Assembly (NCBI GenBank): GCA_041677345.1
Contig: JBAYQE010000065.1
Location: 1-15,431, forward strand
Reading direction: 5' to 3'
DNA length: 15,431 bases
DNA from: JALOAT01 sp041677345
Lineage (GTDB): Bacteria > Pseudomonadota > Gammaproteobacteria > Thiohalomonadales > Thiohalomonadaceae
The position numbers and the translations under genes were made by a program. Shown piece after piece: positions 6,621-14,103 of the stretch; positions within the stretch are counted from its first letter, which is position 1, and each line of letters starts with the position of its first letter. Under the pieces are notes generated by a model. That model saw nothing but the letters and a program-made list of their open reading frames with translations, ran no database searches and was not told the DNA's origin.

Positions 6621-8339
6621 TCAGCAAGGTTCCATGTAATCCATTACAAACTGTAAGCTTTGTTCGCCGCGATAAGTGTTCACATCCAGGCGGTAGACAC
6701 CGTGCACATGACGCGACTCGCAGGGGCGCGTATTGAATGCGATGGCATCGACGGTGCGTGATGTGTCGGGCCAACGCACGAGCATCTTGAGATGCCTGTC
6801 TTTCACCACACGCTGCTGCACGATCTCGAAACGACCGTCGAAGCGCGGCTCGGGAAAGCCTTGTCCCCAAGGGCCGCCGGTGCGGATCTGCTCTGCCAAT
6901 TCGAGCCGTGCTTCCTGTGCGGAAAGTTCGCCGTCCGTGAGCAGGATGCCGTCCAGATCGGTGGCATCCAGGTGTGCGCGCACCTGTGCATCGAACACCT
7001 CCTGGAAACGTTCAAAGTCACCGTGTCGCAGGGCGAGTCCCGCCGCCATGGCATGGCCACCGAAGCGCAGCAGTAAGTCGGGCTCGCGGGTGGCGATGGC
7101 CTCCAGGGCGTCGCGCATGTGAAAACCGGGTACCGAACGGGCCGAACCCTTGAGCTCACCATTCTCTCCCGTGGTGAACACCACCACCGGTCGATACACC
7201 CGCTCCTTGACGCGCGAGGCCAGCAGTCCGATCACGCCTTCGTGCCAATGCGGCTCAAACAGGCACAGCCCGAACGGCAGCACGCCATTCAGCTGCATGC
7301 GTTCCAGTTCCGCCAGCGCCTCCGCCTGCATCTCAGCCTCGATGGCGCGGCGTTCCACGTTGAGCCGGTCCAATTCCCGCGCCAGTGGCTCCGCTTCCTC
7401 CGGATGCTGGGCCAGCAGGCAACGAATGCCGATACTCATGTCGTCCAGCCGGCCGGCCGCGTTGAGTCGTGGCCCGAGCACAAAGCCGAGATCGCTTGAG
7501 GCAAGGCGCGCGGCGTCGCGACCGGACACACGCAGCAGGGCTTCGATGCCGGCACAGGCGCGACCTGCACGTATGCGTGCGACGCCCTGTGCCACCAGCA
7601 CGCGGTTGTTGGCGTCCAGCACGGCCACGTCGGCGACCGTGCCCAAGGCCACGAGATCGAGGTAATCCGCCAGGTTGGGCTCTTCGATGCCCTGTTTCAC
7701 GAACCATCCGTCGGCCCGCAGGCGTGCTCGCAGCGCGGTGAGCACGTAAAAGATCACGCCGACGCCGGCGAGGGACTTGCTCGGAAAGACACAGTCCGGC
7801 TGATTGGGATTGACGATGGCCTCGGCCGCGGGAAGTTCATGGCCCGGCAGATGATGATCGGTAATGAGTACGCGCATGCCAGCGGCGCGTGCAGCCGCCA
7901 CGCCGGCCAGGCTCGAAATGCCGTTGTCCACCGTTATGAGCAGGTCCGGCTTGTGTGCGGCCGCCACCTCAACGATGGCGGGGGTAAGGCCATACCCGTA
8001 GCGAAACCTGTCGGGCACCAGGAAATCCACATGGGCCGCGCCCATGGCGCGCAGCGCACGCACCGCCAGGGCCGTGCTCGTAGCCCCGTCGGCATCGAAG
8101 TCACCGAGTACCAGGATACGCTGGCGTCGTTCCAGGGCATCGCTGAGCAAGGCCGTCGCGGCATCGAGTCCGGCCAGGGAATGCGCCGGCAGCAGGCGCT
8201 TGAGGGTCAGTTCCAGTTCGCCTGCCGAGCGCACGCCGCGGGCGGCATACAGGCGCGCCATTACCGGGTGCAGGTGTTCCGGGAAGTCTGCGGGAACAGG
8301 CGCGGGCGTCCGTCGCTCGATGCGTGGCTTGTGTTTCAT
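6621..8339 (-). CDS. recJ: Single-stranded-DNA-specific 5'-3' exonuclease RecJ
   Basis: A 572-residue DHH-family nuclease acting in RecF-pathway recombination, base excision and mismatch repair; E. coli RecJ has 577 residues. Metal-binding motifs are visible: LGDFDADG (78-85), LITVDNG (134-140), DHH with LITDHHLPGHE (158-168), and the DHHA1 signature GGHAMAAG (427-434). GPRLNAAGRLDDM (289-301) and PHWHEGVIGLLASRVKE (363-379) are further RecJ blocks. A C-terminal OB-like region follows. Its ATG overlaps the stop of the preceding gene (ATGA), so it is co-translated with that unknown gene. All expected metal ligands appear present. The order recJ ... prfB-lysS matches E. coli except for the two small genes inserted between. 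Confidence 0.97.
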   Translation of the reverse strand: MKHKPRIERRTPAPVPADFPEHLHPVMARLYAARGVRSAGELELTLKRLLPAHSLAGLDAATALLSDALERRQRILVLGDFDADGATSTALAVRALRAMGAAHVDFLVPDRFRYGYGLTPAIVEVAAAHKPDLLITVDNGISSLAGVAAARAAGMRVLITDHHLPGHELPAAEAIVNPNQPDCVFPSKSLAGVGVIFYVLTALRARLRADGWFVKQGIEEPNLADYLDLVALGTVADVAVLDANNRVLVAQGVARIRAGRACAGIEALLRVSGRDAARLASSDLGFVLGPRLNAAGRLDDMSIGIRCLLAQHPEEAEPLARELDRLNVERRAIEAEMQAEALAELERMQLNGVLPFGLCLFEPHWHEGVIGLLASRVKERVYRPVVVFTTGENGELKGSARSVPGFHMRDALEAIATREPDLLLRFGGHAMAAGLALRHGDFERFQEVFDAQVRAHLDATDLDGILLTDGELSAQEARLELAEQIRTGGPWGQGFPEPRFDGRFEIVQQRVVKDRHLKMLVRWPDTSRTVDAIAFNTRPCESRHVHGVYRLDVNTYRGEQSLQFVMDYMEPC

Positions 8340-9295
8340 TGTTGGTAGCTTTCCAGAGGCCGAGGCCTGCGCCAGAAGCGGTACAGAGCGGGGCGTGAAA
8401 TGGCGAAGGCCCTGCCCTCGGCATCGTACACGCTCACCCGGGACAACTTGCCGCCCCGCAGTGCGGCAAGCAGCGGCCGGAACCAGCGGACTTCCAATCC
8501 GGCCGGATCGGCGTCCTCGGGAAAAACGATCAACTGGCGACCATGGCCCACCGCCACTGCCGGAGCGGCATCGCCGGGCAAGGCCCGTGCCTCACACCCA
8601 CCCAGAAGCGCAAGCCCCCGCAGCAGGCTGTCTCCTCCCCACACGCACGTGAAAGGTGAAGCTACCGGAGACGGCAGCGGACCACCGCCCCACAGCCACA
8701 AACCATTCACCGGATCGATACCACGCTGTTCCCGGGCGCGGTTCACCGCGCTGCTGTGCAGCAGCATCTGGATTTCGTTGATCAGCGACAGCCAGGGGAG
8801 ATGCTCACGTCCCTCGGGCAACACGCTGCCCAGGCTGTGCCCCAGCACCCTGGCCGTGGGCGCGATCACCACACCGACGGGCGCTGCCCGACGCAGCAGG
8901 AGTTGTCCCTGCAGGACCTGAACCTCCAGCTCGAAATGACGGCCGATTTCCTCGGCGATGGCGCCAAGTTCAGCGGCATCGAGCGGCTCGGTGGGCATGA
9001 CCAGCACATGATCGCGTGCCGGCACGAACTGCACCGGGTCGGCCTGCAGCCACTCTCCCCCGGGCTCCAATCCCTCGCCCAGCAGACGCACCGCCGCGAC
9101 GGGCAGCGTGGCGATCGGGGCATGGCCGAAGAGGTGGAACAGCAAGGCCTCGGACGAGGCGGGCACCACCGAGCGGCTGGAGCGGGCCAGCAGGTGTTCG
9201 AGGGCCGCAAGCCCCGGCACCGGTTGGCGAAACAGGCCGGGAACGACGATATCGATGGCGGAACGGGTGCTGGCCACGGCAGGGACGGCGGCCAC
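8336..9295 (-). CDS. Conserved protein of unknown function (often labelled phosphoglycerate mutase-like)
   Basis: A 319-residue soluble protein. I recognise the block DPVNGLWLWGGGPLP (around residues 193-207) from a gammaproteobacterial family that databases often label as cofactor-independent phosphoglycerate mutase or leave uncharacterised. I see no phosphatase metal-binding motif that would support an enzyme name. Other features are LPWLSLINEIQMLLHSSAVNRARE before that block and a basic C terminus (RFWRRPRP). The start taken is GTG 9295, 22 bases after thrC; GTG 9277 is an alternative that shortens it by six residues. Neither has a good Shine-Dalgarno, and a perfect hairpin covers the first start. 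It overlaps recJ by ATGA. Function unknown; the context links threonine synthesis genes to recJ. Confidence 0.88.
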   Translation of the reverse strand: MAAVPAVASTRSAIDIVVPGLFRQPVPGLAALEHLLARSSRSVVPASSEALLFHLFGHAPIATLPVAAVRLLGEGLEPGGEWLQADPVQFVPARDHVLVMPTEPLDAAELGAIAEEIGRHFELEVQVLQGQLLLRRAAPVGVVIAPTARVLGHSLGSVLPEGREHLPWLSLINEIQMLLHSSAVNRAREQRGIDPVNGLWLWGGGPLPSPVASPFTCVWGGDSLLRGLALLGGCEARALPGDAAPAVAVGHGRQLIVFPEDADPAGLEVRWFRPLLAALRGGKLSRVSVYDAEGRAFAISRPALYRFWRRPRPLESYQQ

Positions 9296-9310
9296 CGTAG
9301 AGGTGGCCGC
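9288..9310 (-). promoter_or_regulatory. Perfect hairpin over the GTG start after thrC
   Basis: GCGGCCACC (9288-9296) and GGTGGCCGC (9302-9310) form a 9-bp perfect GC-rich stem with a 5-base loop. It begins seven bases after the thrC stop codon, and its distal arm contains the GTG start at 9295. No U tract follows, so it is more likely a translation-control or mRNA-stability structure than a terminator. Confidence 0.6.
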
Positions 9311-9317
9311 CCGTGGC

Positions 9318-10397
9318 TCAGGCCATGTTGTCGAGGATGGCGCGCTTGACGGAGTCGAGCTTGGCTTCGACGGTCAGGAGGTGCGAGCCGCTCTGCTTGA
9401 TGGCGGTATCCGGATCCTTCAGGCCGTGACCGGTGAGGGTGCACACCACCTTGCTCCCTTCCGGGATCTTTCCTGCGACGACATCGCGCATGGCCCCGGC
9501 CAGGGAGGTGGCGGAAGCGGGTTCGCAGAAAACACCTTCCTTCTCGGCCAGCATCTTCTGTGCCCTCAGGATCTCCTCATCGGTGCATTCGTCGAACCAG
9601 CCGTTGGAATCCTTCTGCACCACCCAGGCCTTGTCCCAGCTTTGCGGGTGGCCGATGCGAATGGCGGTGGCGACGGTTTCAGGATTGTCCACCATCTGGC
9701 CGCGCATGAAAGGCGCGGCGCCGGCGGCCTGATAGCCCACCATGCGCGGCACGTTGTTCACGATGCCGTGCTCGCGGTACTCGCTGTAACCCATCCAGTG
9801 CGCGGTGATGTTACCCGCGTTGCCCACCGGAATGCAGTGGAAGTCCGGTGCAGTGCCCAGCTCTTCCACGATCTCGAAGGCCGCGGTCTTCTGGCCCTGC
9901 AGGCGGAAGGGATTGATGGAGTTGACGATGGTCACCGGCGCCTCGACGGCCACTTCCTTCACCAGGCGCATGCCGTCGTCGAAATTACCCTTGATCTGGA
10001 TGACCACGGCGCCGTGGATCATCGCCTGGGCCAGCTTGCCCATCGCGATCTTGCCATCCGGAATCAGCACGAAGCTGGTGATGCCCGCGCGCGCGGCATA
10101 GGCCGCAGCCGCTGCCGAGGTGTTGCCGGTGGAGGCGCAGATGATGGCCTTGGAGCCGTCTTCCACCGCTTTGGTCACGGCCATGGTCATGCCGCGATCC
10201 TTGAACGAACCCGTGGGGTTCAGGCCCTCGTACTTGACGTAGATATCCACGTCCTTCTTCAGCAGCTTGGGAATGTTATGCAGCCGGATGAGCGGCGTGT
10301 TGCCCTCGCCCAGGCTGATGATGCGGGTGTCATCATGGACCGGCAGGCGGTCACGATAACGGTCGATGAGTCCGGTGTAGCGGTTACGGAAGGGCAT
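9318..10397 (-). CDS. thrC: Threonine synthase
   Basis: A 359-residue PLP enzyme that converts O-phosphohomoserine to threonine, the last step of threonine synthesis, in the cytoplasm. It belongs to the shorter class of threonine synthases, not the 430-residue E. coli type. The PLP lysine is Lys66 in PTGSFKDRGM. The ASTGNTSAAAAAYAARAG block and the phosphate-binding PVGNAGNITAHW follow the fold-type II pattern. SLGEGNTPLIRL and CTLTGHGLKDPD are also typical. ATG 10397 was chosen because an ACAGGAAC ribosome binding site precedes it and family homology starts there. A start at 10454 would add 19 residues read from the repeat element and is rejected. It lies downstream of hom, across a structured repeat gap. 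Confidence 0.97.
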   Translation of the reverse strand: MPFRNRYTGLIDRYRDRLPVHDDTRIISLGEGNTPLIRLHNIPKLLKKDVDIYVKYEGLNPTGSFKDRGMTMAVTKAVEDGSKAIICASTGNTSAAAAAYAARAGITSFVLIPDGKIAMGKLAQAMIHGAVVIQIKGNFDDGMRLVKEVAVEAPVTIVNSINPFRLQGQKTAAFEIVEELGTAPDFHCIPVGNAGNITAHWMGYSEYREHGIVNNVPRMVGYQAAGAAPFMRGQMVDNPETVATAIRIGHPQSWDKAWVVQKDSNGWFDECTDEEILRAQKMLAEKEGVFCEPASATSLAGAMRDVVAGKIPEGSKVVCTLTGHGLKDPDTAIKQSGSHLLTVEAKLDSVKRAILDNMA

Positions 10398-10402
10398 GTC
10401 GT

Positions 10403-10410
10403 GTTCCTGT
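10403..10410 (-). promoter_or_regulatory. Ribosome binding site of thrC
   Basis: ACAGGAAC on the minus strand carries AGGA seven bases before ATG 10397. It favours this start over the upstream in-frame ATG at 10454, which lies inside the repeat. Confidence 0.75.
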
Positions 10411-10418
10411 TTTATTTG

Positions 10419-10509
10419 AAGTCCGCCAATGAACGCAAAAAACGCAAACGACAATGCTGCTTCACAGCATGCACATCATTTGCGTTCATTGGCGTTCATT
10501 GGCGGACTT
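10419..10509. repeat. Family C structured repeat between hom and thrC (91 bp)
   Basis: Three nested inverted pairs are visible. The outer arms are AAGTCCGCCAATGAACGC (10419-10436) and its exact complement at 10492-10509. The middle pair is AACGCAAA (10441-10448) with TTTGCGTT (10479-10486). The inner hairpin is ATGCTG (10454-10459) with CAGCAT (10465-10470). GCGTTCATTG is repeated in tandem on the right arm (10482-10501). One arm recurs at 2706-2721. On the transcribed minus strand the inner hairpin is followed by a TTTTTT run, so the element could reduce read-through into thrC or stabilise RNA ends. Confidence 0.85.
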
Positions 10510-10516
10510 TACGCAA

Positions 10517-11827
10517 TCAATCCAGATGTTCGACGCGGATGTGGGTGATGGGGCCGGCGAGGGAGCCGTCGCTTTCCAGGCGGCGCATGGCCTCGTTCAT
10601 GGTCGCTTCCTTCACCACGTTGCTGAGGATGACCAGATCCACCTCGGGCTCACCCGGCTTCGGTTCCTTCTGGATCACGGCTTCGATACTGATCTGGAAG
10701 TCGGACAATACGCTGGAGATCTTCGACAGCACACCGGGCTTGTCCACGGCCTTCATGCGCAGATAAAAGGCAGTCTCCACCTCGCCCATGGGCAGCACGG
10801 GCAGGTCGACCATGGCCTGGGGCTGGAAACCCAGGCAGGGCACGCGGCATTCCATCGGCGTGCTCATGCCGCGTGCAACATCGATGAGATCGGCCACCAC
10901 GGCGGATGCGGTCGGACCTGCGCCGGCACCTGCGCCATAGTACATCGTCGGTCCAACCATATTGCCTTTCACCAGCACGGCATTGTACACGCCGTCCACA
11001 TTGGCGATGAGGCGGCGCTCGGGGATGAGCGTGGGATGCACGCGCAGTTCCACGCCTGCCTCGGTGCGGCGAGCGATGCCCAAGGCCTTGATGCGATAGC
11101 CCAATTGACCGGCGTAGTTCACGTCGTCGCTCGTGATGCGTGTGATGCCTTCGGTGTATACGGCATCGAAACGCGGCGGAATACCGAAGGCGATGGATGC
11201 CAGAATGGTGAGCTTGTGGGCCGCATCGATGCCTTCCACATCGAAGGTGGGATCGGCTTCCGCATAGCCCAGACGCTGGGCCTCGGCGAGCACGTCGGCA
11301 AAATCGCGGCCGTCCTCGCGCATGGCGGTGAGAATGAAGTTACCGGTACCGTTGATGATACCCACCAGCCATTCGATGTGATTGGCGGCGAGGCCTTCGC
11401 GGACGGCCTTGATGATGGGAATGCCACCGGCAACGGCCGCCTCGAAGCCGACCATCACCCCTCGCTCGCGCGCTGCGGCGAACACCTCGGTACCGTGCTT
11501 GGCAAGCAGCATCTTATTGGCAGTGACCACATGCTTGCCGTTACGGATGGCGCGCAGCACCATTTCGCGGGCGATACCGTCACCGCCCATCAATTCCACC
11601 ACCACATCCACGTCCGGGTCATCCACCACTTCGGCAGGATTGGTGGTGAGGTTGATTCCCGTGGTGTCACAAATGCGGGCCTTGGACAGGTCGCGCGTGG
11701 AGGCATGCACGATCTGCAGGGCACGACCGAGGCGCTGCTCGATGGCGGCACCGTTCTCCCTGAGCACGTTGACGGTGCCGCCACCGACGGTGCCCAGGCC
11801 CAACAAGCCTACTTTCACGGGTTTCAT
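10517..11827 (-). CDS. hom: Homoserine dehydrogenase
   Basis: A 436-residue cytoplasmic enzyme that reduces aspartate semialdehyde to homoserine with NAD(P)H, the branch step toward threonine, methionine and isoleucine. It is monofunctional, not fused to aspartokinase. The N terminus has the Rossmann motif GLLGLGTVGGGTV (7-19). VTANKMLLAKHG, AAVAGGIPIIKAVREGL and GYAEADPTFDVEGIDAAHK follow, with the substrate and catalytic Asp/Lys residues. A C-terminal ACT domain begins at FYLRMKAVDKPGVLSKIS, expected to sense threonine. The start at ATG 11827 gives the standard N terminus, although no good Shine-Dalgarno is near it; a 27-codon frame upstream ends over this start (ATGA). It is flanked by alaA upstream and thrC downstream in one direction. 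Confidence 0.97.
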   Translation of the reverse strand: MKPVKVGLLGLGTVGGGTVNVLRENGAAIEQRLGRALQIVHASTRDLSKARICDTTGINLTTNPAEVVDDPDVDVVVELMGGDGIAREMVLRAIRNGKHVVTANKMLLAKHGTEVFAAARERGVMVGFEAAVAGGIPIIKAVREGLAANHIEWLVGIINGTGNFILTAMREDGRDFADVLAEAQRLGYAEADPTFDVEGIDAAHKLTILASIAFGIPPRFDAVYTEGITRITSDDVNYAGQLGYRIKALGIARRTEAGVELRVHPTLIPERRLIANVDGVYNAVLVKGNMVGPTMYYGAGAGAGPTASAVVADLIDVARGMSTPMECRVPCLGFQPQAMVDLPVLPMGEVETAFYLRMKAVDKPGVLSKISSVLSDFQISIEAVIQKEPKPGEPEVDLVILSNVVKEATMNEAMRRLESDGSLAGPITHIRVEHLD

Positions 11828-11907
11828 TCGCTTTTGACGCCTTTGACTTCAATAATGATTTCAACACACCTGTTCGTGATACGCGCCTGCCGCACCAGGG
11901 CAATCAT
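11824..11907 (-). CDS. Possible 27-codon leader peptide overlapping the hom start
   Basis: ATG 11907 opens a frame whose TGA overlaps the hom ATG (AATGA). The peptide is MIALVRQARITNRCVEIIIE followed by VKGVKSE, with five Ile and one Thr. No Shine-Dalgarno precedes it, and no attenuator hairpin pair with U tract is seen between it and hom. The frame also stays open upstream into alaA without purpose. It could couple translation to hom, which lacks its own ribosome binding site, or it may be chance. Confidence 0.2.
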   Translation of the reverse strand: MIALVRQARITNRCVEIIIEVKGVKSE

Positions 11908-11942
11908 CGTACGCGGGCAACCACCTTCACCGTCACCCGGCT

Positions 11943-13169
11943 TCAGGCTGCATGCCGCTTCCGGTAATTGGACAGGAAACGCGCCAGACGCTCCATCGCT
12001 TCCTGCAACTGGTCCACATTGGGCAGGAACACCAAGCGGAAGTGATCGGGCTCCGGCCAATTGAAGCCCGAGCCTTGCACGAGGAGCAGTTTCTCCTCCA
12101 CCAGGAGGTCGAGGATGAACGACTGATCGTCCTGGATGGGATACGTCTTCGGGTCCAGGTGCGGAAACATATACAACGAGGCCTTGGGCTTCACGCAACT
12201 CACCCCGGGAATGGACGTGAGCATTTCCCAGGCCAAATCACGCTGCTTGCACAAGCGGCCCCCGGGCGCGACCAGGTCATGGATGCTCTGGTAACCGCCA
12301 AGAGCCGTCTGGATCGCATGCTGGCCCGGCACGTTGGAGCACAGACGCATGGATGACAGGATGTTCAGACCTTCGATGTAATCCTGGGCATGGCGTTTTT
12401 CGCCCGAGACGATCATCCATCCGGCGCGGTATCCGCACGCGCGGTAGTTCTTCGACAGGCCGTTGAAAGTGACGAAGAATATGTCGTCCGCCAGGGATGC
12501 AATGGAGGTATGGGTCTGGCCATCGTAGATCACCTTGTCGTAGATCTCGTCGGCGAACACGATGAGTTGATGCTGGCGCGCGATCTCGACAATCTCCTGC
12601 AACAGATCGTCCGGATACAGCGCACCGGTGGGATTGTTGGGATTGATCAGGACGATGGCACGGGTGTGCTCGTTGACCTTGGCGCGGATATCAGCCAGAT
12701 CGGGCAGCCAACCGGCACCTTCGTCACAGATGTAATGGCGCGGTGTACCGCCGCCCAGACTCACTGCCGCAGTCCATAGCGGATAGTCCGGCGCAGGCAC
12801 CAGCACTTCCTCTCCGTTGTTGAGGAGCGCCTGCATGGCGAGCACGATAAGTTCGGAGGCGCCGTTCCCGATGTAGATGTCTTCCAGGCCCACGCCGGCG
12901 ATCCGCTTCTCCTGCGTGTAATGCATGATGGCCTTGCGTGCGGCAAACAATCCCTTCGAGTCGGAGTAACCCGAGGAATTGGGCAGGTTGCGGATCACGT
13001 CCTGCTGGATTTCCTCCGGGGCCTCGAAGCCGAACGGGGCCAGGTTGCCGATGTTCAGCTTGATGATGCGGTGGCCTTCCTCTTCCATCTGCCGCGCGCG
13101 CGCAAGCACCGGTCCGCGGATGTCGTAGCAGACGTTCGCCAGCTTGGCGGATTTCATCACGGGGCGCAT
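11943..13169 (-). CDS. alaA: Alanine-synthesising PLP aminotransferase (AlaA type)
   Basis: A 408-residue class I aminotransferase very close to E. coli AlaA, which makes alanine from pyruvate and glutamate. VCYDIRGPVL, IGNGASELIV, PAPDYPLWTAAVSL, INPNNPTGA (175-183) and VFADEIYDK (204-212) match the family. The PLP lysine is Lys240 in FNGLSKNYRACGYRAGW. The C terminus VQGSGFNWPEPDHFR is also AlaA-like. In the conserved stretch NIGNPAPFGF, the proline is leucine here (Leu43), a small oddity. ATG 13169 aligns with the E. coli start and has GAGG eight bases upstream. It is the first gene of the minus-strand block; a candidate promoter lies about 200 bases upstream. The paralogue AlaC is less likely given the match. 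Confidence 0.94.
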   Translation of the reverse strand: MRPVMKSAKLANVCYDIRGPVLARARQMEEEGHRIIKLNIGNLAPFGFEAPEEIQQDVIRNLPNSSGYSDSKGLFAARKAIMHYTQEKRIAGVGLEDIYIGNGASELIVLAMQALLNNGEEVLVPAPDYPLWTAAVSLGGGTPRHYICDEGAGWLPDLADIRAKVNEHTRAIVLINPNNPTGALYPDDLLQEIVEIARQHQLIVFADEIYDKVIYDGQTHTSIASLADDIFFVTFNGLSKNYRACGYRAGWMIVSGEKRHAQDYIEGLNILSSMRLCSNVPGQHAIQTALGGYQSIHDLVAPGGRLCKQRDLAWEMLTSIPGVSCVKPKASLYMFPHLDPKTYPIQDDQSFILDLLVEEKLLLVQGSGFNWPEPDHFRLVFLPNVDQLQEAMERLARFLSNYRKRHAA

Positions 13170-13426
13170 GGCCTAAACCTCAGCGTAAGTGCGGGGGGCG
13201 TGCCGTTACCCTTGCTTGAAACGGTATCCAGCCTGAACGGCCAGGCTGCCGGAATCTCTCGCCACGTTGGACGATGCCACAGCAGGGTGCCATGCGGTTA
13301 TAGCACTCCCTGAGGTCGTCGTTTCGGTGGGGCGCTCACAGGTGGGCACCCCTGATGAGCGAAAGCTGCTAACATTACTGGCGCTCACAAGCCCCTGTCA
13401 AATCAGGGCACCTGTACCCTGCACCG
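13170..13426. promoter_or_regulatory. Divergent control region between alaA and the Mth938-like gene
   Basis: On the minus strand a perfect TTGACA (13401-13396) with an 18-base spacer to TAATGT (13377-13372) is a candidate promoter for alaA, leaving a leader of about 200 bases. A bulged inverted repeat encloses it: ACAGGTG (13338-13344) and CCCTGAT (13350-13356) on one side, ATCAGGGCACCTGT (13403-13416 region) on the other. GGCGCTCACA occurs twice, at 13331-13340 and 13380-13389. In the leader, CAGCCTG (13229-13235) and CAGGCTG (13242-13248) form a hairpin. No plus-strand promoter is convincing. Confidence 0.5.
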
Positions 13427-13828
13427 ATGAAAATCAGTCTCGAAAACACCGTCGGCACCTTTGTCATCCAGGCGTATGCTCCCGGCGAGATACACGTCCA
13501 GCGCCCGTTCCCGAATGAGGCCGGCGAGCGCATCGCCGTCTGCCGCCGCAGCATCATTATCACCCCCGAACGCCTCATCGGCGACTGGGCGCCCCAATCC
13601 TTCGAGGAGCTCAACGCACAGCACTTCGACGCACTGGAGGAACTTGCCCCCGAGGTGGTCCTGGTCGGCACAGGCACCCGCCTGCGCCTGCCCTCCCCGC
13701 CCGTCCTCGCCCCCCTGGTGCACTTGCGAGCCGGTTTCGAGGTGATGGACACCGGCGCCGCCTGCCGCACCTATAACCTGCTGGCCGGTGAAGGACGGCG
13801 GGTGGCGGCGGCGCTGCTCATCGGCTGA
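13427..13828 (+). CDS. Mth938-like domain protein
   Basis: A 133-residue single-domain protein. The pattern RSIIITPERLIGDWAPQSFEEL, then PEVVLVGTGTRLRLP, and EVMDTGAACRTYNLLAGEGRRVAAALL, is that of the Mth938 / Xcc1710-like fold, whose human member is NDUFAF3, a complex I assembly factor. The bacterial role is not established; a respiratory assembly function is only suggested by homology. No signal peptide or membrane segment is seen. ATG 13427 starts at the conserved N terminus, but there is no clear Shine-Dalgarno; CAGGG/CCCTG at 13404-13408/13417-13421 could form a small hairpin just before it. It stands alone on the plus strand, divergent from alaA. Confidence 0.9.
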   Translation: MKISLENTVGTFVIQAYAPGEIHVQRPFPNEAGERIAVCRRSIIITPERLIGDWAPQSFEELNAQHFDALEELAPEVVLVGTGTRLRLPSPPVLAPLVHLRAGFEVMDTGAACRTYNLLAGEGRRVAAALLIG

Positions 13829-13956
13829 CGGCTGAAGGGGTGGCAATGCGGAGGGCGCGGAGAGGCCGGAGCGGTTCGAGACGCGGTTTGTCACGCAGGC
13901 GCCACGCACCAGCGTAACCTACTCCCGAAACTACAAGTGCATCAGCCCGGCACGGC

Positions 13957-14036
13957 CGTAGGTCACGTTGCGAAGCTACGTGACATGGTCCGGCCGCGCT
14001 GCGTCAGGTAGACGCTGCGCGCCAACGTGACCTACG
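13957..14036 (-). repeat. Family B palindromic repeat, copy 2 (80 bp, inverted)
   Basis: The arms CGTAGGTCACGTTG (13957-13970) and CAACGTGACCTACG (14023-14036) are the same perfect 14-bp pair as in copy 1 at 2602-2678. Reverse-complemented, this copy matches copy 1 over the first 24 and last 25 bases; the centre is three bases longer and diverged. GATCGAT at 14046-14052 mirrors the ATCGATC flank of copy 1, so the element probably extends to about 14052. Confidence 0.88.
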
Positions 14037-14103
14037 CAGGACTGCGATCGATCAGAGAAAATTCGCCGCACGGGCGGATACGGGCGATATCGGTCGTACA
14101 AAC

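Noticed and set aside
10398..10454. N-terminal extension of thrC by 19 residues
   Set aside because: It would be translated from the palindromic repeat and lacks a ribosome binding site; ATG 10397 has one.
9108..10766. 552-codon plus-strand open frame opposite thrC and the hom end
   Set aside because: It is antisense to well-supported genes, has no recognisable domain and reads through two repeats; GC-rich codon use leaves the opposite strand open.
10454..12064. 536-codon plus-strand open frame opposite hom
   Set aside because: Histidine- and glycine-rich shadow of hom with no domain; hom on the other strand has full motif support.
13206..13388. 60-codon minus-strand frame in the alaA leader
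   Set aside because: GTG start directly behind the -35 hexamer, no Shine-Dalgarno and no recognisable protein features; more likely untranslated leader.
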